Positions 8,831 to 17,500 of a stretch of DNA of 64,000 nucleotides are shown here, piece after piece (position 1 is the first letter of the stretch; every line of letters starts with the position of its first letter). This stretch comes from Anaerosolibacter carboniphilus (GTDB lineage: Bacteria > Bacillota > Clostridia > Peptostreptococcales > Thermotaleaceae). The stretch lies in the NCBI RefSeq assembly GCF_014205875.1, contig NZ_JACHEN010000011.1, positions 1 to 64,000 on the forward strand, read 5' to 3'. A program made the translations under genes and the position numbers. A model generated the notes under the pieces. It worked only from the letters and a program-made list of their open reading frames with translations. It searched no databases and was not told the origin of the DNA.

Positions 8831-10165
8831 CTATTCATGCGAACGCTTTTTCCCTTCCAGCCAATTTAGTCGCTCCTTTACCTTTTTTTCATAGCCATTT
8901 TCTGTGGCCGTATAATACTGGGTATGCAAAAGCTCATCTGGAAGGTATTGCTGTGCTACATAATGATCCGGATAATCATGGGGATACATATAGCCCAGTC
9001 CATGACCCATCTTTCTAGCAGCACCATAACTCTGATCCCTTAAATGAATAGGCACAAGCCCTATATTTTTTTCTCCAGTGTCCTTCAATGCTTTGTTGAT
9101 TCCCATGTAACTGGCATTGCTCTTTGGTGCAGTCGCTACATATACGGCCGCTTGAGCCAAAATAATCCTTCCTTCTGGCATCCCAATAAACTGCACCGCC
9201 TGGGCAGCACTATTGGCAACAACCAAAGCATTGGGATCAGCTAGCCCTACATCTTCAGCTGCTGCAATCACAATTCTTCGGGCGATGAACATAGGGTCTT
9301 CGCCCCCACTAATCATCCTTGCCAAGTAGTGAAGGGCAGCATCAGGATCTGAACCCCTCATAGACTTAATAAATGCCGATACGATGTCATAATGATAATC
9401 ATTATTTTTATCATACTGAATATGTCTCTTCTGCAAACACTCTTTCATAATATCTAGATCAATGTAGGTTTTACCATCTTCCCTTTTTTCAGTTGTTAAG
9501 GCAGCTAGTTCCAATGCATTCAATGCTCTTCTGGCATCACCGTTCGCTACGCTTGATAAAAATTCTAAAGCCTCAGGTTGTATTTCTATTTCAAACAGCC
9601 CTAATCCGAATTCACAATCATGAATGGCTCGAAGGATTATTTTTCGAATAGCTTCCTCATCTAACAACTCCAACTTAAATAGCATAGATCGAGAGATTAA
9701 AGCATTGTTTACTTCAAAATAAGGGTTTTCAGTAGTTGCACCGATGAGTGTCAAGGTGCCATTTTCTACATATGGCAGCAGTGCATCCTGTTGTGCCTTA
9801 TTAAAACGGTGAATCTCATCTAAAAAAAGAATCGTCTTCTTATTATACATTCCCATAATATTCTGGGCATTCTCCACAACTTCTTTTAAATCCTTTACAC
9901 CTGAAGTAACTGCATTTAACTGAACAAAATTCGACTTTGTCGTATTTGCAATTACCTTTGCCAAACTCGTCTTCCCTGTTCCTGGTGGTCCATACAAGAT
10001 CAGAGAAGTAATGCGATCCGCTTTGATCGCTCGCCACAACAGCTTGCCATGACCTACAATATGCTCTTGTCCAATAAAATCCTCCAATTTTTTAGGTTTC
10101 AAACGTTCTGCCAATGGTGCTTCCTTTTTAAGATTCTTTTCTCTTTGTATATCAAACAAATCCAT
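8831..10165 (-). CDS. rarA: Replication-associated recombination ATPase RarA/MgsA
   Basis: Clamp-loader-like AAA+ ATPase that acts at stalled replication forks with the SSB/RecA machinery. Walker A GPPGTGKTSLAK lies near residue 48 and Walker B ILFLDEIHRFNKAQQD near residue 100, followed by sensor 1 IGATTENP and an arginine finger region (ISRSMLF), then the conserved C-terminal MgsA domain with GMPEGRIILAQAAVYVATAPKSN. At 444 aa from the ATG at 10165 (AAGGTGAT upstream) it matches the family; a TTG at 10192 is less likely. It shares no operon with asnS, which has its own promoter. Confidence 0.94.
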   Translation of the reverse strand: MDLFDIQREKNLKKEAPLAERLKPKKLEDFIGQEHIVGHGKLLWRAIKADRITSLILYGPPGTGKTSLAKVIANTTKSNFVQLNAVTSGVKDLKEVVENAQNIMGMYNKKTILFLDEIHRFNKAQQDALLPYVENGTLTLIGATTENPYFEVNNALISRSMLFKLELLDEEAIRKIILRAIHDCEFGLGLFEIEIQPEALEFLSSVANGDARRALNALELAALTTEKREDGKTYIDLDIMKECLQKRHIQYDKNNDYHYDIVSAFIKSMRGSDPDAALHYLARMISGGEDPMFIARRIVIAAAEDVGLADPNALVVANSAAQAVQFIGMPEGRIILAQAAVYVATAPKSNASYMGINKALKDTGEKNIGLVPIHLRDQSYGAARKMGHGLGYMYPHDYPDHYVAQQYLPDELLHTQYYTATENGYEKKVKERLNWLEGKKRSHE

Positions 10166-10233
10166 CGTTATCACCTTTTTCTTTGTATTCAATATTATAT
10201 ATTCTTTCTTATCACTTCAAATTCCTCTTCTAA

Positions 10234-10422
10234 TGAACAAAATCGCTTCACAATTTGTTCTTCGCTAGGGGGAACTACTTCCCCCTTCGACGGATGTGAG
10301 CATCCTGAGCACCCCCTCTAAACCGGCGAGGGGAATTCCCTCTGCACTCCCCATTATTAAGGAAATAGCCCTCCAACTAAGTACTTATCCACAGGCTTTT
10401 GCGCAAGCTATTTCCTTAATAA
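10234..10422. repeat. Structured intergenic repeat, copy 3
   Basis: GAACAAA/TTTGTTC hairpin, then TTCGCTAGGGGGAAC and a GGGGGAA/TTCCCCC hairpin, CTTCGACG, GATG/CATC, GGGGAATTCCCTCTGCACTCCCC, and a perfect 16-bp terminal stem (10354-10369 with 10407-10422) around a 37-nt loop. The order of blocks matches the copies at 5100 and 60188, but sequences differ while pairing is kept. It fills the gap between rarA and the MATE gene terminator. Confidence 0.65.
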
Positions 10423-10427
10423 CAAAG

Positions 10428-10459
10428 AAAAACATCTACCTATATCAGTAGATGTTTTT
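10428..10459 (-). terminator. Terminator of the MATE gene
   Basis: Inverted repeat AAAAACATCTAC (10428-10439) / GTAGATGTTTTT (10448-10459), about 35 nt after the MATE stop codon on the minus strand. Confidence 0.85.
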
Positions 10460-10493
10460 ACAACTTAGCTTGGTCTTAAAATTTTGTTTCAGA

Positions 10494-11870
10494 CTATTCC
10501 ATCTGAAGCTTTGACGATTTACCCTCTTGATGTTTCTCGTCTAGACTTCTTAACTCCATAAACAGCCAAATTCCTGTAATAATCGAAGACCCCAAGTCAG
10601 CTACCGGTCCTGCCATCAGTACACCCTTTAACCCATAAAACTTCGGAAGGATGAATAGGGCAGGAATTAGAAGCAACACTTGTCTTGAGAGACTTAAAAA
10701 TGCAGCCTGCTTTGGTTTACCAACAGCCTGAAAGTAATTGGCAGCTATGATTTGGAAGCCTATGATCGGTAGAAAAATCAAAAATATATTCATGGCATAG
10801 GTTCCAAAATTAATCAGTTCCTGATCGCTTCTGTTAAACATAGAAATCAACTGTACGGGAAATAGTCTTGTAATAATAAATCCTAAAGTCGTAATACCTG
10901 TAGCAGCTATACCTGCTAGCTTTAAGGCTTTTTTCACTCGCTTAAATTCCTTAGCACCATAATTATATCCAATAATTGGCTGAGCCCCTTGATTAATTCC
11001 GAAAATGGGCATCAATATCAACGTTATAATACTGCCAACAACACCCATGCCTGAAATAGCAATATCACTACCATATTGCATTAAGCCTCTATTCAAGATC
11101 ACATTCAGCAAACTGGCTGCAAGCTGCATAGCAAAGGGTGCAGAACCAAGAGCTAATATTTTCCTTACCAGTGAAGAATCTAATTTCAAATTGACTAGCC
11201 GAATTTTCAACAAGCTCTTCCCGCTGAAAAAGTACCACAATACCCAGATAGCCGAAACAGTCTGAGATAAAATAGTTGCTATAGCCGCTCCTTGAATACC
11301 CCAATCAAAAACAAAGATAAAAATCGGATCTAGAATCGTGTTTAATATGGCTCCAATCAGCATGGTAAACATGGCAATTTGAGGATTTCCCTCCGCACGG
11401 ATATAATTGTTCATACCAAAACCAATAGATTGAAACACAGTTCCCAAAAGAATAATGCTTAAATAATTTTTTGCATAGGGCAACACTGCAGCACTTGCGC
11501 CAAATAGCTTAAGCAGTGGCTCCAAAAATAAGAGGCCAGGTATGGTTATCACCAGTGAAATTACAATAAGTAATACCATTCCATTTCCTATGATTCGCTC
11601 TGCTTCATCTCGTTTCTGTTCTCCCAATCGAATAGATAACAGAGACGTGGAACCAATTCCTACAAGCATAGCACATGCCATGATGACCAACATAATAGGG
11701 AAACCAATGGTTATACCTGCTATCCCTAGGGATCCCACCCCATTTCCGATAAATATACGGTCTACCATGTTATATAATGCATTTACCAGCATTCCAATAA
11801 TGGCCGGTACAGAAAACTTAATCAAAAGTTTCGATACTTTCTCTTCTCCTAATAATTTTGCTTGATCCAT
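10494..11870 (-). CDS. MATE family multidrug/Na+ efflux transporter
   Basis: Cation-coupled exporter of drugs or metabolites, with twelve predicted membrane segments in two MatE halves. The typical MATE start KLLIKFSVPAIIGMLVNALYNMVDRIFIG is visible from about residue 15, and the second half begins at about 235. I chose ATG at 11870 because AGGAGTG lies 5 nt before it; an upstream in-frame start lies inside a repeat element. Length 458 aa is usual. It follows a marR gene in the same direction with an 84-nt gap that contains a short structured repeat, so it is probably the MarR target. The substrate is unknown. Confidence 0.9.
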   Translation of the reverse strand: MDQAKLLGEEKVSKLLIKFSVPAIIGMLVNALYNMVDRIFIGNGVGSLGIAGITIGFPIMLVIMACAMLVGIGSTSLLSIRLGEQKRDEAERIIGNGMVLLIVISLVITIPGLLFLEPLLKLFGASAAVLPYAKNYLSIILLGTVFQSIGFGMNNYIRAEGNPQIAMFTMLIGAILNTILDPIFIFVFDWGIQGAAIATILSQTVSAIWVLWYFFSGKSLLKIRLVNLKLDSSLVRKILALGSAPFAMQLAASLLNVILNRGLMQYGSDIAISGMGVVGSIITLILMPIFGINQGAQPIIGYNYGAKEFKRVKKALKLAGIAATGITTLGFIITRLFPVQLISMFNRSDQELINFGTYAMNIFLIFLPIIGFQIIAANYFQAVGKPKQAAFLSLSRQVLLLIPALFILPKFYGLKGVLMAGPVADLGSSIITGIWLFMELRSLDEKHQEGKSSKLQME

Positions 11871-11890
11871 AGACTCACTCCTATTCTTTT

Positions 11891-11951
11891 GAACAAATTT
11901 GCCTTTCGGCAATTTGTTTTCCCTAGGAAACCAACAATCACATTTTCCTAG
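11891..11951. repeat. Structured intergenic repeat, copy 4 (short)
   Basis: A shortened version: GAACAAATTTGCC / GGCAATTTGTT hairpin, TTCCCTAGGAAACC, then CTAGGAAA (11923-11930) pairing with TTTCCTAG (11944-11951). It lies between the marR and MATE genes inside the presumed operon. Confidence 0.5.
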
Positions 11952-11954
11952 ATA

Positions 11955-12398
11955 TTAAGAAAAATTATCAATAATTCTTCTTAAATAACCCTTTAAATTT
12001 TCTATTTCTTCTTCCTTAAAATCCCATATTCCTCTTTTTATCGCTTCATTGCTCAAGGATTCAAAGTTTTCCATAAGCTCTTTAGATTTTTCTGTAAGTA
12101 CGATAATTTGTGACCTTCTATCATTGGGATTTTCTGTTCTTCGTACCCATCCTTGATTTGTAAGCCTCTGAATAATACCGGATATAGTAGGCCGATCTGA
12201 ATGTAACCTCTCTGCTATAGCTGCGGGAGAAAGACTTATCGTATTATCACTCTTGCACTCGTTGCAACCTATTTCTCTAATTACTGCAAACTGTGATGAA
12301 GTGAGACCCACATCACTCAATTTATTTTTTAATTCCCATTTGGTCAGTCTTGCAGCCTTATTGATAAGGTATCCTAAATCATTCATCATTCTCTCCAT
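11955..12398 (-). CDS. MarR family transcriptional regulator
   Basis: Winged-helix dimeric repressor of about 147 aa. A dimerisation helix (MMNDLGYLINKAARLTKWEL) is followed by the recognition helix region IAERLHSDRPTISGIIQRL (about residues 62-80) and the wing VRRTENPNDRRSQIIVLTEKS with the diagnostic D-x-R. AGGAGG precedes both a TTG (12404) and the chosen ATG (12398). Two palindromes in its promoter, one overlapping the -10 box, indicate autoregulation, and the MATE exporter downstream is the likely target. The residues CNECKSD around 50 give an unusual Cys pair that could sense thiols or metals (inference). Confidence 0.9.
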   Translation of the reverse strand: MERMMNDLGYLINKAARLTKWELKNKLSDVGLTSSQFAVIREIGCNECKSDNTISLSPAAIAERLHSDRPTISGIIQRLTNQGWVRRTENPNDRRSQIIVLTEKSKELMENFESLSNEAIKRGIWDFKEEEIENLKGYLRRIIDNFS

Positions 12399-12425
12399 AC
12401 CCAAATCACCTCCTAGTCCAAATGG

Positions 12426-12486
12426 TTAGTATGCTAATTATTTTCATCCATAATTATTAGTATACTAATTATATTTCAAATGTCAA
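12426..12486 (-). promoter_or_regulatory. marR-MATE promoter with two palindromic operators
   Basis: Minus strand TTGACA (12486-12481) and TATACT (12464-12459), spacer 16 bp. The perfect palindrome TTAGTATACTAA (12457-12468) covers the -10 box; a second copy, TTAGTATGCTAA (12426-12437), lies 31 bp away, about three helical turns downstream. This is the arrangement expected for MarR autorepression. Confidence 0.75.
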
Positions 12487-12502
12487 GAGCTTTCATAAAA
12501 TA

Positions 12503-12533
12503 TAAATGTCAGCAATTTCTTGCCGACATTTTA
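12503..12533 (-). terminator. Terminator after the 95-aa hypothetical gene
   Basis: AAATGTC-GCAA / TTGC-GACATTT hairpin (one mismatch) with a short T-rich tail on the minus strand, overlapping the stop codon region. Confidence 0.6.
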
Positions 12534-12818
12534 AGATTTGTATCCATTCTCTATCTTCTCTTTCACATGATACTGATCTAAAAAATCAGAAACTTGCTGC
12601 ATTTCATCTTCATTCATTTCATACCCATGAACGATCATTCCTTGTTCGAGCAATTCCACATAATCTAGACAGTTATCGTCCCCTTTTGTATACACGGCCA
12701 ATATATATGGATCTGCCAGTTCCCATCGATTGGTAAAATCCTTGTCAAATTCCACATCCAGGGTAACTTCTACCGATTCTTCTAAGTACTCTATTTCTCT
12801 AATTTTATTTATTTTCAT
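12531..12818 (-). CDS. Hypothetical acidic protein, 95 aa
   Basis: Not recognised. A soluble, strongly acidic protein with a predicted mixed alpha/beta fold and no Cys cluster, signal or membrane segment. AAGGAG stands 10 nt before the ATG at 12818; a GTG at 12824 is the alternative. It lies between the KtrA-like gene (69-nt gap, same strand) and the marR promoter, so it may be the second gene of the Mn2+ riboswitch transcript. No function is proposed. Confidence 0.65.
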   Translation of the reverse strand: MKINKIREIEYLEESVEVTLDVEFDKDFTNRWELADPYILAVYTKGDDNCLDYVELLEQGMIVHGYEMNEDEMQQVSDFLDQYHVKEKIENGYKS

Positions 12819-12887
12819 TGACACTCTACTCCTTAAAGTATTCTATACATAGCATACCCTTCTACAATCATATATATGAATAGGAGT

Positions 12888-13538
12888 TTAAACAATTAAA
12901 TCTAATTTTTGCAGTTCCTCTTTATATCCAATAACAACCAAAACATCACCCTTCTGAATAATATCGCTAGGGTTAGGTGCGCTATTCAGTACTTCACCTC
13001 GCTTTATAATCAGTACATGGATTCCATATTTTTTTCTTAAGTTCAACTCTTTAAGGTTCTTCCCTTCCCACTCTTTCATGGCAGCTATTTCTAAAATGCT
13101 GTAGTTGGATGCCAATTCAATATTATCGAGGATATTGGCAGACATAAGGTTATGGGCTACACGTATACCCATATCCCGCTCTGGAAAAACAACTCTATCC
13201 GCTCCAATTTTGTAGAGCACCTTGGCTTGGAGCTCATTTAGCGCCTTCGCTACCACAAATTTCACGCCAAGCTCTTTTGCCATAAGTGTCACAAGTATAG
13301 AAGATTGAATATCAGAACCTATGGCTACAATAGCCACATCAAAATTTCTAATCCCTAAAGACTTAATAGAAGTCTCATCCGTGGCATCTACCTGCACTGC
13401 ATGGGTTACAAAATCGCTTATTTCTTGTATCGCATCTTCATTCTTATCTATAGCCAGCACATCATATCCAGCCTCATATAAAGTTTTTGCAACACTTGAT
13501 CCAAAACGCCCGCAGCCAATAACAATAAACTGTCTCAC
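12888..13538 (-). CDS. ktrA: TrkA/KtrA-type potassium channel regulatory protein
   Basis: Cytoplasmic RCK protein that gates a K+ uptake channel (KtrB/TrkH) on binding nucleotides. The N-terminal Rossmann TrkA-N domain has GCGRFGSSVAKTL at residues 8-20, acidic Asp31 at the end of beta-2, and DATD near residue 50; the C-terminal TrkA-C domain (about 135-216) has IIKRGEVLNSAPNPSDIIQKGDVLVVIG. At 216 aa it has KtrA size. The start is GTG with AGAGGTG upstream. No KtrB channel gene is adjacent. The leader contains a Mn2+ riboswitch, an unusual partner for a K+ regulator. Confidence 0.9.
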   Translation of the reverse strand: MRQFIVIGCGRFGSSVAKTLYEAGYDVLAIDKNEDAIQEISDFVTHAVQVDATDETSIKSLGIRNFDVAIVAIGSDIQSSILVTLMAKELGVKFVVAKALNELQAKVLYKIGADRVVFPERDMGIRVAHNLMSANILDNIELASNYSILEIAAMKEWEGKNLKELNLRKKYGIHVLIIKRGEVLNSAPNPSDIIQKGDVLVVIGYKEELQKLDLIV

Positions 13539-13664
13539 ACAAACACCTCTTTGTTAAATTAATATATCTATCAATTATCCAATTTTTCTATCTTCTTTAT
13601 ATTTATTCTAACTTAACCTGTTCTAATCTAATCCCCTTGTTTATAGTCTAAAACATTGACATAT

Positions 13665-13816
13665 ATTAAAAAACCTTTAACACAATTCTATCCTAATGGA
13701 TAAAACTATGCTAAAGGTCTTACTTCTTTGAAAAATCAAAGGATAAAGCCAGACGGTTATTCACCTGTCGGCTGTTGACTTTATCAACCCAACTGGGCAG
13801 CTACTCCCCTTTAACA
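13665..13816 (-). promoter_or_regulatory. yybP-ykoY Mn2+ riboswitch upstream of the ktrA-like gene
   Basis: Minus strand GTTAAAGGGGAGTAGC (about 13800-13815) opens the aptamer and AAGACCTTTAGC (13721-13710) closes it. ACCTTTAGC then re-pairs with GTTAAAGGT ahead of TTTTTT (13665-13718) to form a long terminator hairpin. Both conserved strands of the family and a switching terminator are visible. The downstream gene starts about 130 nt after the terminator. Confidence 0.85.
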
Positions 13817-13949
13817 GGAAACATCATATGTTCCTGTAATTACTATATCATGATTGGGATCATGTCTCAATAGTTCATTTATTTCTATAAATTATAAATT
13901 CTATTTATAGAAACTTGTAACCAATATACTTTATTTATTGATATGATTC

Positions 13950-15173
13950 TTAGATATCATCTCGTAATAAAGGCATACTCATGCAGCGAGGTCCTCCTCT
14001 TCCCCTTGATAATTCATAGGAATCAAACTCTAGCACTTCAACATGATTTTTCCGAAGTGCCTCATTGGTTATATAATTGCGATCATAGCATACCACTTTG
14101 CCAGGAGCAATGGCCAAGGTATTACTTCCATCACTCCATTGCTCTCTTCCTGCTGCAATATAGTCTCCATCACCGCATCGAATCAGTTGAACAGCTGGTA
14201 AATTAAGATACTTTTTAAGTATATTTTCAAGTTTACTAGCTTCATAAGTGATATGAAAAGCATCCCCTCTCTTTCGCTTTATGCTATAAACATCTAAAGG
14301 TGACTCTATTCCTGGATAGATGGTAAACTTATCAAAATCTACCATAGTAAATACAGTATCCAGATGCATATAGGCTCTTGTTTTTGGGATATCGAATGCC
14401 AGTACCACCTCAAAAGGTTCATCTGACCTTAATAAATTCTCGGATACCTTCTCAATGGCAATCGGATCCGTCCGCTCGCTTATACCGATGGCTACGATTC
14501 TATCTGACAACACCAAAATATCTCCGCCTTCGATTGGATGAGTTTTGTCTCTATTATACCATCTAGGTACCCCCTTAAAATTCGGGTGATGATCAAATAG
14601 ATATTTTGCAAAAAGAGTTTCACGATTGCGCGTAGTGGATGACATTACATTTAAGCTAATGCCATTTCCAATAGAAGCAAAAGGATCTCGTTGAAAATAT
14701 AAATTTGGAATAGGATCAAGATAAAATGGATATGGATTTTTTACCATGTCTCCAAGAGCCTTTGGTTTAATGTGTTTTAGTTCCTCTTTTCGTACGCCTT
14801 CAATGCACTTTTCGATCATTTTTTTCGGCTCCATAGGGTCAAAATATTCCTGTAATGCATCTTGAAGTCCTGGTGTAGTGATCTTACCTTCCTCCATAAA
14901 ATCCATTAGAAATTGTTTTCTTACTGTACGATCTCTTAATACTTCTGCCATTAAATCTGTTAGATATAGAACTTCTACTCCTTCATTTCTCATGATTTGT
15001 GCAAATTGGTCGTGTTCTTTTTGAGCCTGTTTTAAATATGCGATCTCATCAAATAATAATCGTCTTAAGTAATCTGGCACAATATTTTCAATTTCTCCAC
15101 CAGGACGATGGAGCAATACCCTTTTCAAATTTCCAACTTCATTCTTTACATGAATGCTAGGTTTAGAATGCAT
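13950..15173 (-). CDS. arcA: Arginine deiminase
   Basis: Cytoplasmic hydrolase turning arginine into citrulline and ammonia, the first step of the ADI pathway. It shows the N-terminal EVGNLKRVLLHRPG motif, FQRDPFASIGNG near residue 160, EGGDILVLS near 215, HLDTVFT near 270, and the C-terminal GRGGPRCMSMPL with catalytic Cys near residue 397. The 407 aa are full length. GAGGGAG precedes the ATG. The gene is alone: no ornithine carbamoyltransferase, carbamate kinase or arginine/ornithine antiporter adjoins it, so the rest of the pathway must lie elsewhere if present. An AT-rich hairpin at about 13881-13914 may end the transcript. Confidence 0.95.
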   Translation of the reverse strand: MHSKPSIHVKNEVGNLKRVLLHRPGGEIENIVPDYLRRLLFDEIAYLKQAQKEHDQFAQIMRNEGVEVLYLTDLMAEVLRDRTVRKQFLMDFMEEGKITTPGLQDALQEYFDPMEPKKMIEKCIEGVRKEELKHIKPKALGDMVKNPYPFYLDPIPNLYFQRDPFASIGNGISLNVMSSTTRNRETLFAKYLFDHHPNFKGVPRWYNRDKTHPIEGGDILVLSDRIVAIGISERTDPIAIEKVSENLLRSDEPFEVVLAFDIPKTRAYMHLDTVFTMVDFDKFTIYPGIESPLDVYSIKRKRGDAFHITYEASKLENILKKYLNLPAVQLIRCGDGDYIAAGREQWSDGSNTLAIAPGKVVCYDRNYITNEALRKNHVEVLEFDSYELSRGRGGPRCMSMPLLRDDI

Positions 15174-15247
15174 ATAATCTCTCCCTCTTTGTTATCTTAT
15201 GCATTCTAGTTTTCCCTCATTTTTTTCGTATTATGATTAATTCTATT

Positions 15248-16534
15248 CTATTCGTTTACTAGCTTCTTGTCATAAAAACCTAGCAATCCACTGTTTCCTA
15301 CCTTTTTCTGCAATACTTTTTTATCTGTTATATAAAGATTTTTTTCCTTCATTCTTTCAAAATATATAGACCCTGCAAAGGTAAATTTTAATAGGTCTCC
15401 ACCATCCTCATGCATCTTTTTATTTGAATAAGAAATAAAATCTCCAATGGTCAATTGCTCTGGTAATTCAATCAAATCCATATTTAATGCTTTCCGCACA
15501 CCATTATGCCCCGCCAAATATCCTGTTACAATGGCCTCTGTATGACCAATATAGAATCCACTTTTTTCTCCTGCAGTGAATAAATTATCTACTCCAACTA
15601 CCTTCATAAAGTTATCTCTTGGTGCAATTGAAAGATGCCTGATGGAATTTGCCACACCTCCAGAATAGGGATCCTCAAACTTTGCATTTTCAAATCCCTT
15701 AATTGCTCTTAATCTCTCTAATGGATAGAAAGGGCTCATCAATTTCGCATGTCCTGTATCTAATAAAATAATATTCTCTGCAAAGTCATCTATGGCATAA
15801 TGCTGGCAAATCTTTATATCCAGTTTTTCAGTATGAATCTCGTGGGGAGATAGAGGTACAATAACAACACCTTCTTTGTTCAATCTTTCTTGTAATTCTT
15901 CACTTAAAGTTTCTTTATTGATTTTCACCGACCCACTAAAGGACCCATATGTTCCATCTTTTCTTCTTCCTATCATATCTTTTATACCGCATTTTTCAGA
16001 AATGCTTACTCGTCCACCAAAGGTCGGGCACCGCAGTATACACATGGCGCAGCCATTGCCATATTTATGACAATTTGCCATAGGCCCTGTAGAACCAGTA
16101 GTCTCAATAAAGCTATCACCGCATATCTTCTCTCCATCTTCTAGCAGGACTGCCTTGATGCGCTCTGCCTCCATCTCCACATTCACTGCCTTTGTATAAA
16201 ACTTTAATTGTATATTCATCTCTTGAAGTTTTCTTCTTACGGCACTTTCTATTCGATTGACGTCATAAATATTGGCATGGCTGTGTCCAGGAAAATCGAT
16301 ATTCTTATGTCTCGAATATTCATCAGCGATTTCGAAGAGCTCTCTCCCTCCCATTAAAATTGACTCTTCCGTCGCCGTATAGCGGCCATTGTTTCTTGTC
16401 AGTCCTCCCACATTACCAAGACCAAGAAGTAAGTCTGTCCTTTCAAGGATGGTTGCTTCAGCACCTGCTTTTCTTGCACTAATCGCTGCTGCACAGCCTG
16501 CCCAACCACCACCGATCACAATTACTTTAGGCAT
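15248..16534 (-). CDS. FAD-dependent oxidoreductase with cysteine cluster
   Basis: Flavoprotein of the GidA/TrmFO-like or fumarate-reductase-like fold. The dinucleotide-binding motif VIVIGGGWAGCAAAISARKAG..LER starts at residue 3, and a C-terminal FAD motif GVDNLFTAGEKSGFYIGHTEAI lies near residue 325. Between them is GNGCAMCILRCP, a CxxCxxxC cluster with more Cys nearby, which could hold an Fe-S centre or redox thiols. The start at 16534 has GAGGAGG 7 nt upstream. Length is 428 aa. The substrate is unknown. It lies after arcA in the opposite sense of transcription order (upstream on the same strand), with a 74-nt gap, so it could be cotranscribed with arcA. Confidence 0.8.
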   Translation of the reverse strand: MPKVIVIGGGWAGCAAAISARKAGAEATILERTDLLLGLGNVGGLTRNNGRYTATEESILMGGRELFEIADEYSRHKNIDFPGHSHANIYDVNRIESAVRRKLQEMNIQLKFYTKAVNVEMEAERIKAVLLEDGEKICGDSFIETTGSTGPMANCHKYGNGCAMCILRCPTFGGRVSISEKCGIKDMIGRRKDGTYGSFSGSVKINKETLSEELQERLNKEGVVIVPLSPHEIHTEKLDIKICQHYAIDDFAENIILLDTGHAKLMSPFYPLERLRAIKGFENAKFEDPYSGGVANSIRHLSIAPRDNFMKVVGVDNLFTAGEKSGFYIGHTEAIVTGYLAGHNGVRKALNMDLIELPEQLTIGDFISYSNKKMHEDGGDLLKFTFAGSIYFERMKEKNLYITDKKVLQKKVGNSGLLGFYDKKLVNE

Positions 16535-16759
16535 CTTAATCCTCCTCTTCATTTTATTCCTAAGAATATATCGCCCTCATCAACAACTTGAATCTATTGG
16601 ATCACGTATTATTTTTATTAAGTTTAAATTTGTACTATTACTCTTCTACTAAATTCAAAGAAAAATCACCCATTGTAAATCTAACAGGTGATTTATAATC
16701 ATATATTGTTATTATTTTGCATAAAATATATAGTTAAAATTCTTTGAAGGGTGAAGTCA

Positions 16760-17500
16760 ATGGCGCGAAGGATCATTATGGTAACTGTGAAATTTCGTTT
16801 TGTAGCTGTAAGTTTATTTGCTTTCATTTTTCTAACAAGCTTTCTACTCCTAAACAATCATTATAAATTCATTTACACCTTATCCAATGTCGCTTATAGT
16901 CATGTTGTTGTTATTGACCCTGGTCATGGAGGTATCGATTCTGGAACATCTCAAGGTGATATTCTTGAAAAAGATCTCAATCTTAAGTTGGCATTAAGAG
17001 TCAAAAAACTTCTTCAAAAGCAGAAAATTAAAGTAATCCTCACAAGGGATAAGGACATATCCCTCGAAGATCAAAGCAGCCTGCCAGACACTAGATACAA
17101 AAGAGATTTGGACGCCAGAAAGAACATCATCAACAATAATCACCCAAATCTTTTTGTTAGTATCCATACAGATGCTCGCCCTGATGAACCCACTGCCAGT
17201 GGTATAGGAATTTTTTATTTTCCTAAATCAGAAAATAGCAAAAAGATTGCCCAAAAAATCCACAGCGTTATAAATGAAATCATATATAATAATTACTTGA
17301 AGCAGACAGAAAAAATGTTCCCCATTGCTCCTGGTGATTATTATATATTACGGGAAACTACGCCTCCAGGTATTCTTATTGAAATAGGATTTTTAACCAA
17401 TAGCAAAGACCTATACCGATTACAAAGTGAAGAATATCAATCCCAACTAGCCTTAGCAATCAGTAAAGGTATTGTCTACGCCTTGAAAAATAGTCCCTAA
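16760..17500 (+). CDS. cwlD: N-acetylmuramoyl-L-alanine amidase, CwlD-like
   Basis: Zinc amidase (Amidase_3) that removes stem peptides from peptidoglycan. In spore formers CwlD starts muramic-lactam formation in the cortex. An N-terminal membrane anchor (about residues 12-32) is followed by VIDPGHGGIDSG (zinc His and Glu region, residue 50 on), LVSIHTDA with the second zinc His, and the catalytic Glu in ILIEIGFLTN near the end. The ATG at 16760 has AAGGG 8 nt upstream, better than the GTG at 16751. Length 246 aa matches CwlD. Its stop overlaps the convergent Nudix gene by 4 nt. A cortex role is inferred from similarity and the nearby spoVA genes. Confidence 0.85.
   Translation: MARRIIMVTVKFRFVAVSLFAFIFLTSFLLLNNHYKFIYTLSNVAYSHVVVIDPGHGGIDSGTSQGDILEKDLNLKLALRVKKLLQKQKIKVILTRDKDISLEDQSSLPDTRYKRDLDARKNIINNNHPNLFVSIHTDARPDEPTASGIGIFYFPKSENSKKIAQKIHSVINEIIYNNYLKQTEKMFPIAPGDYYILRETTPPGILIEIGFLTNSKDLYRLQSEEYQSQLALAISKGIVYALKNSP

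Noticed and set aside
10049-10321. Plus-strand open frame of 90 codons
   Set aside because: It covers the start of rarA and repeat copy 3; no ribosome-binding site and no protein-like composition.
16620-16750. Promoter or riboswitch in the leader of cwlD
   Set aside because: Only an AT-rich stretch with an imperfect repeat of the AATCACC type; not enough to call.
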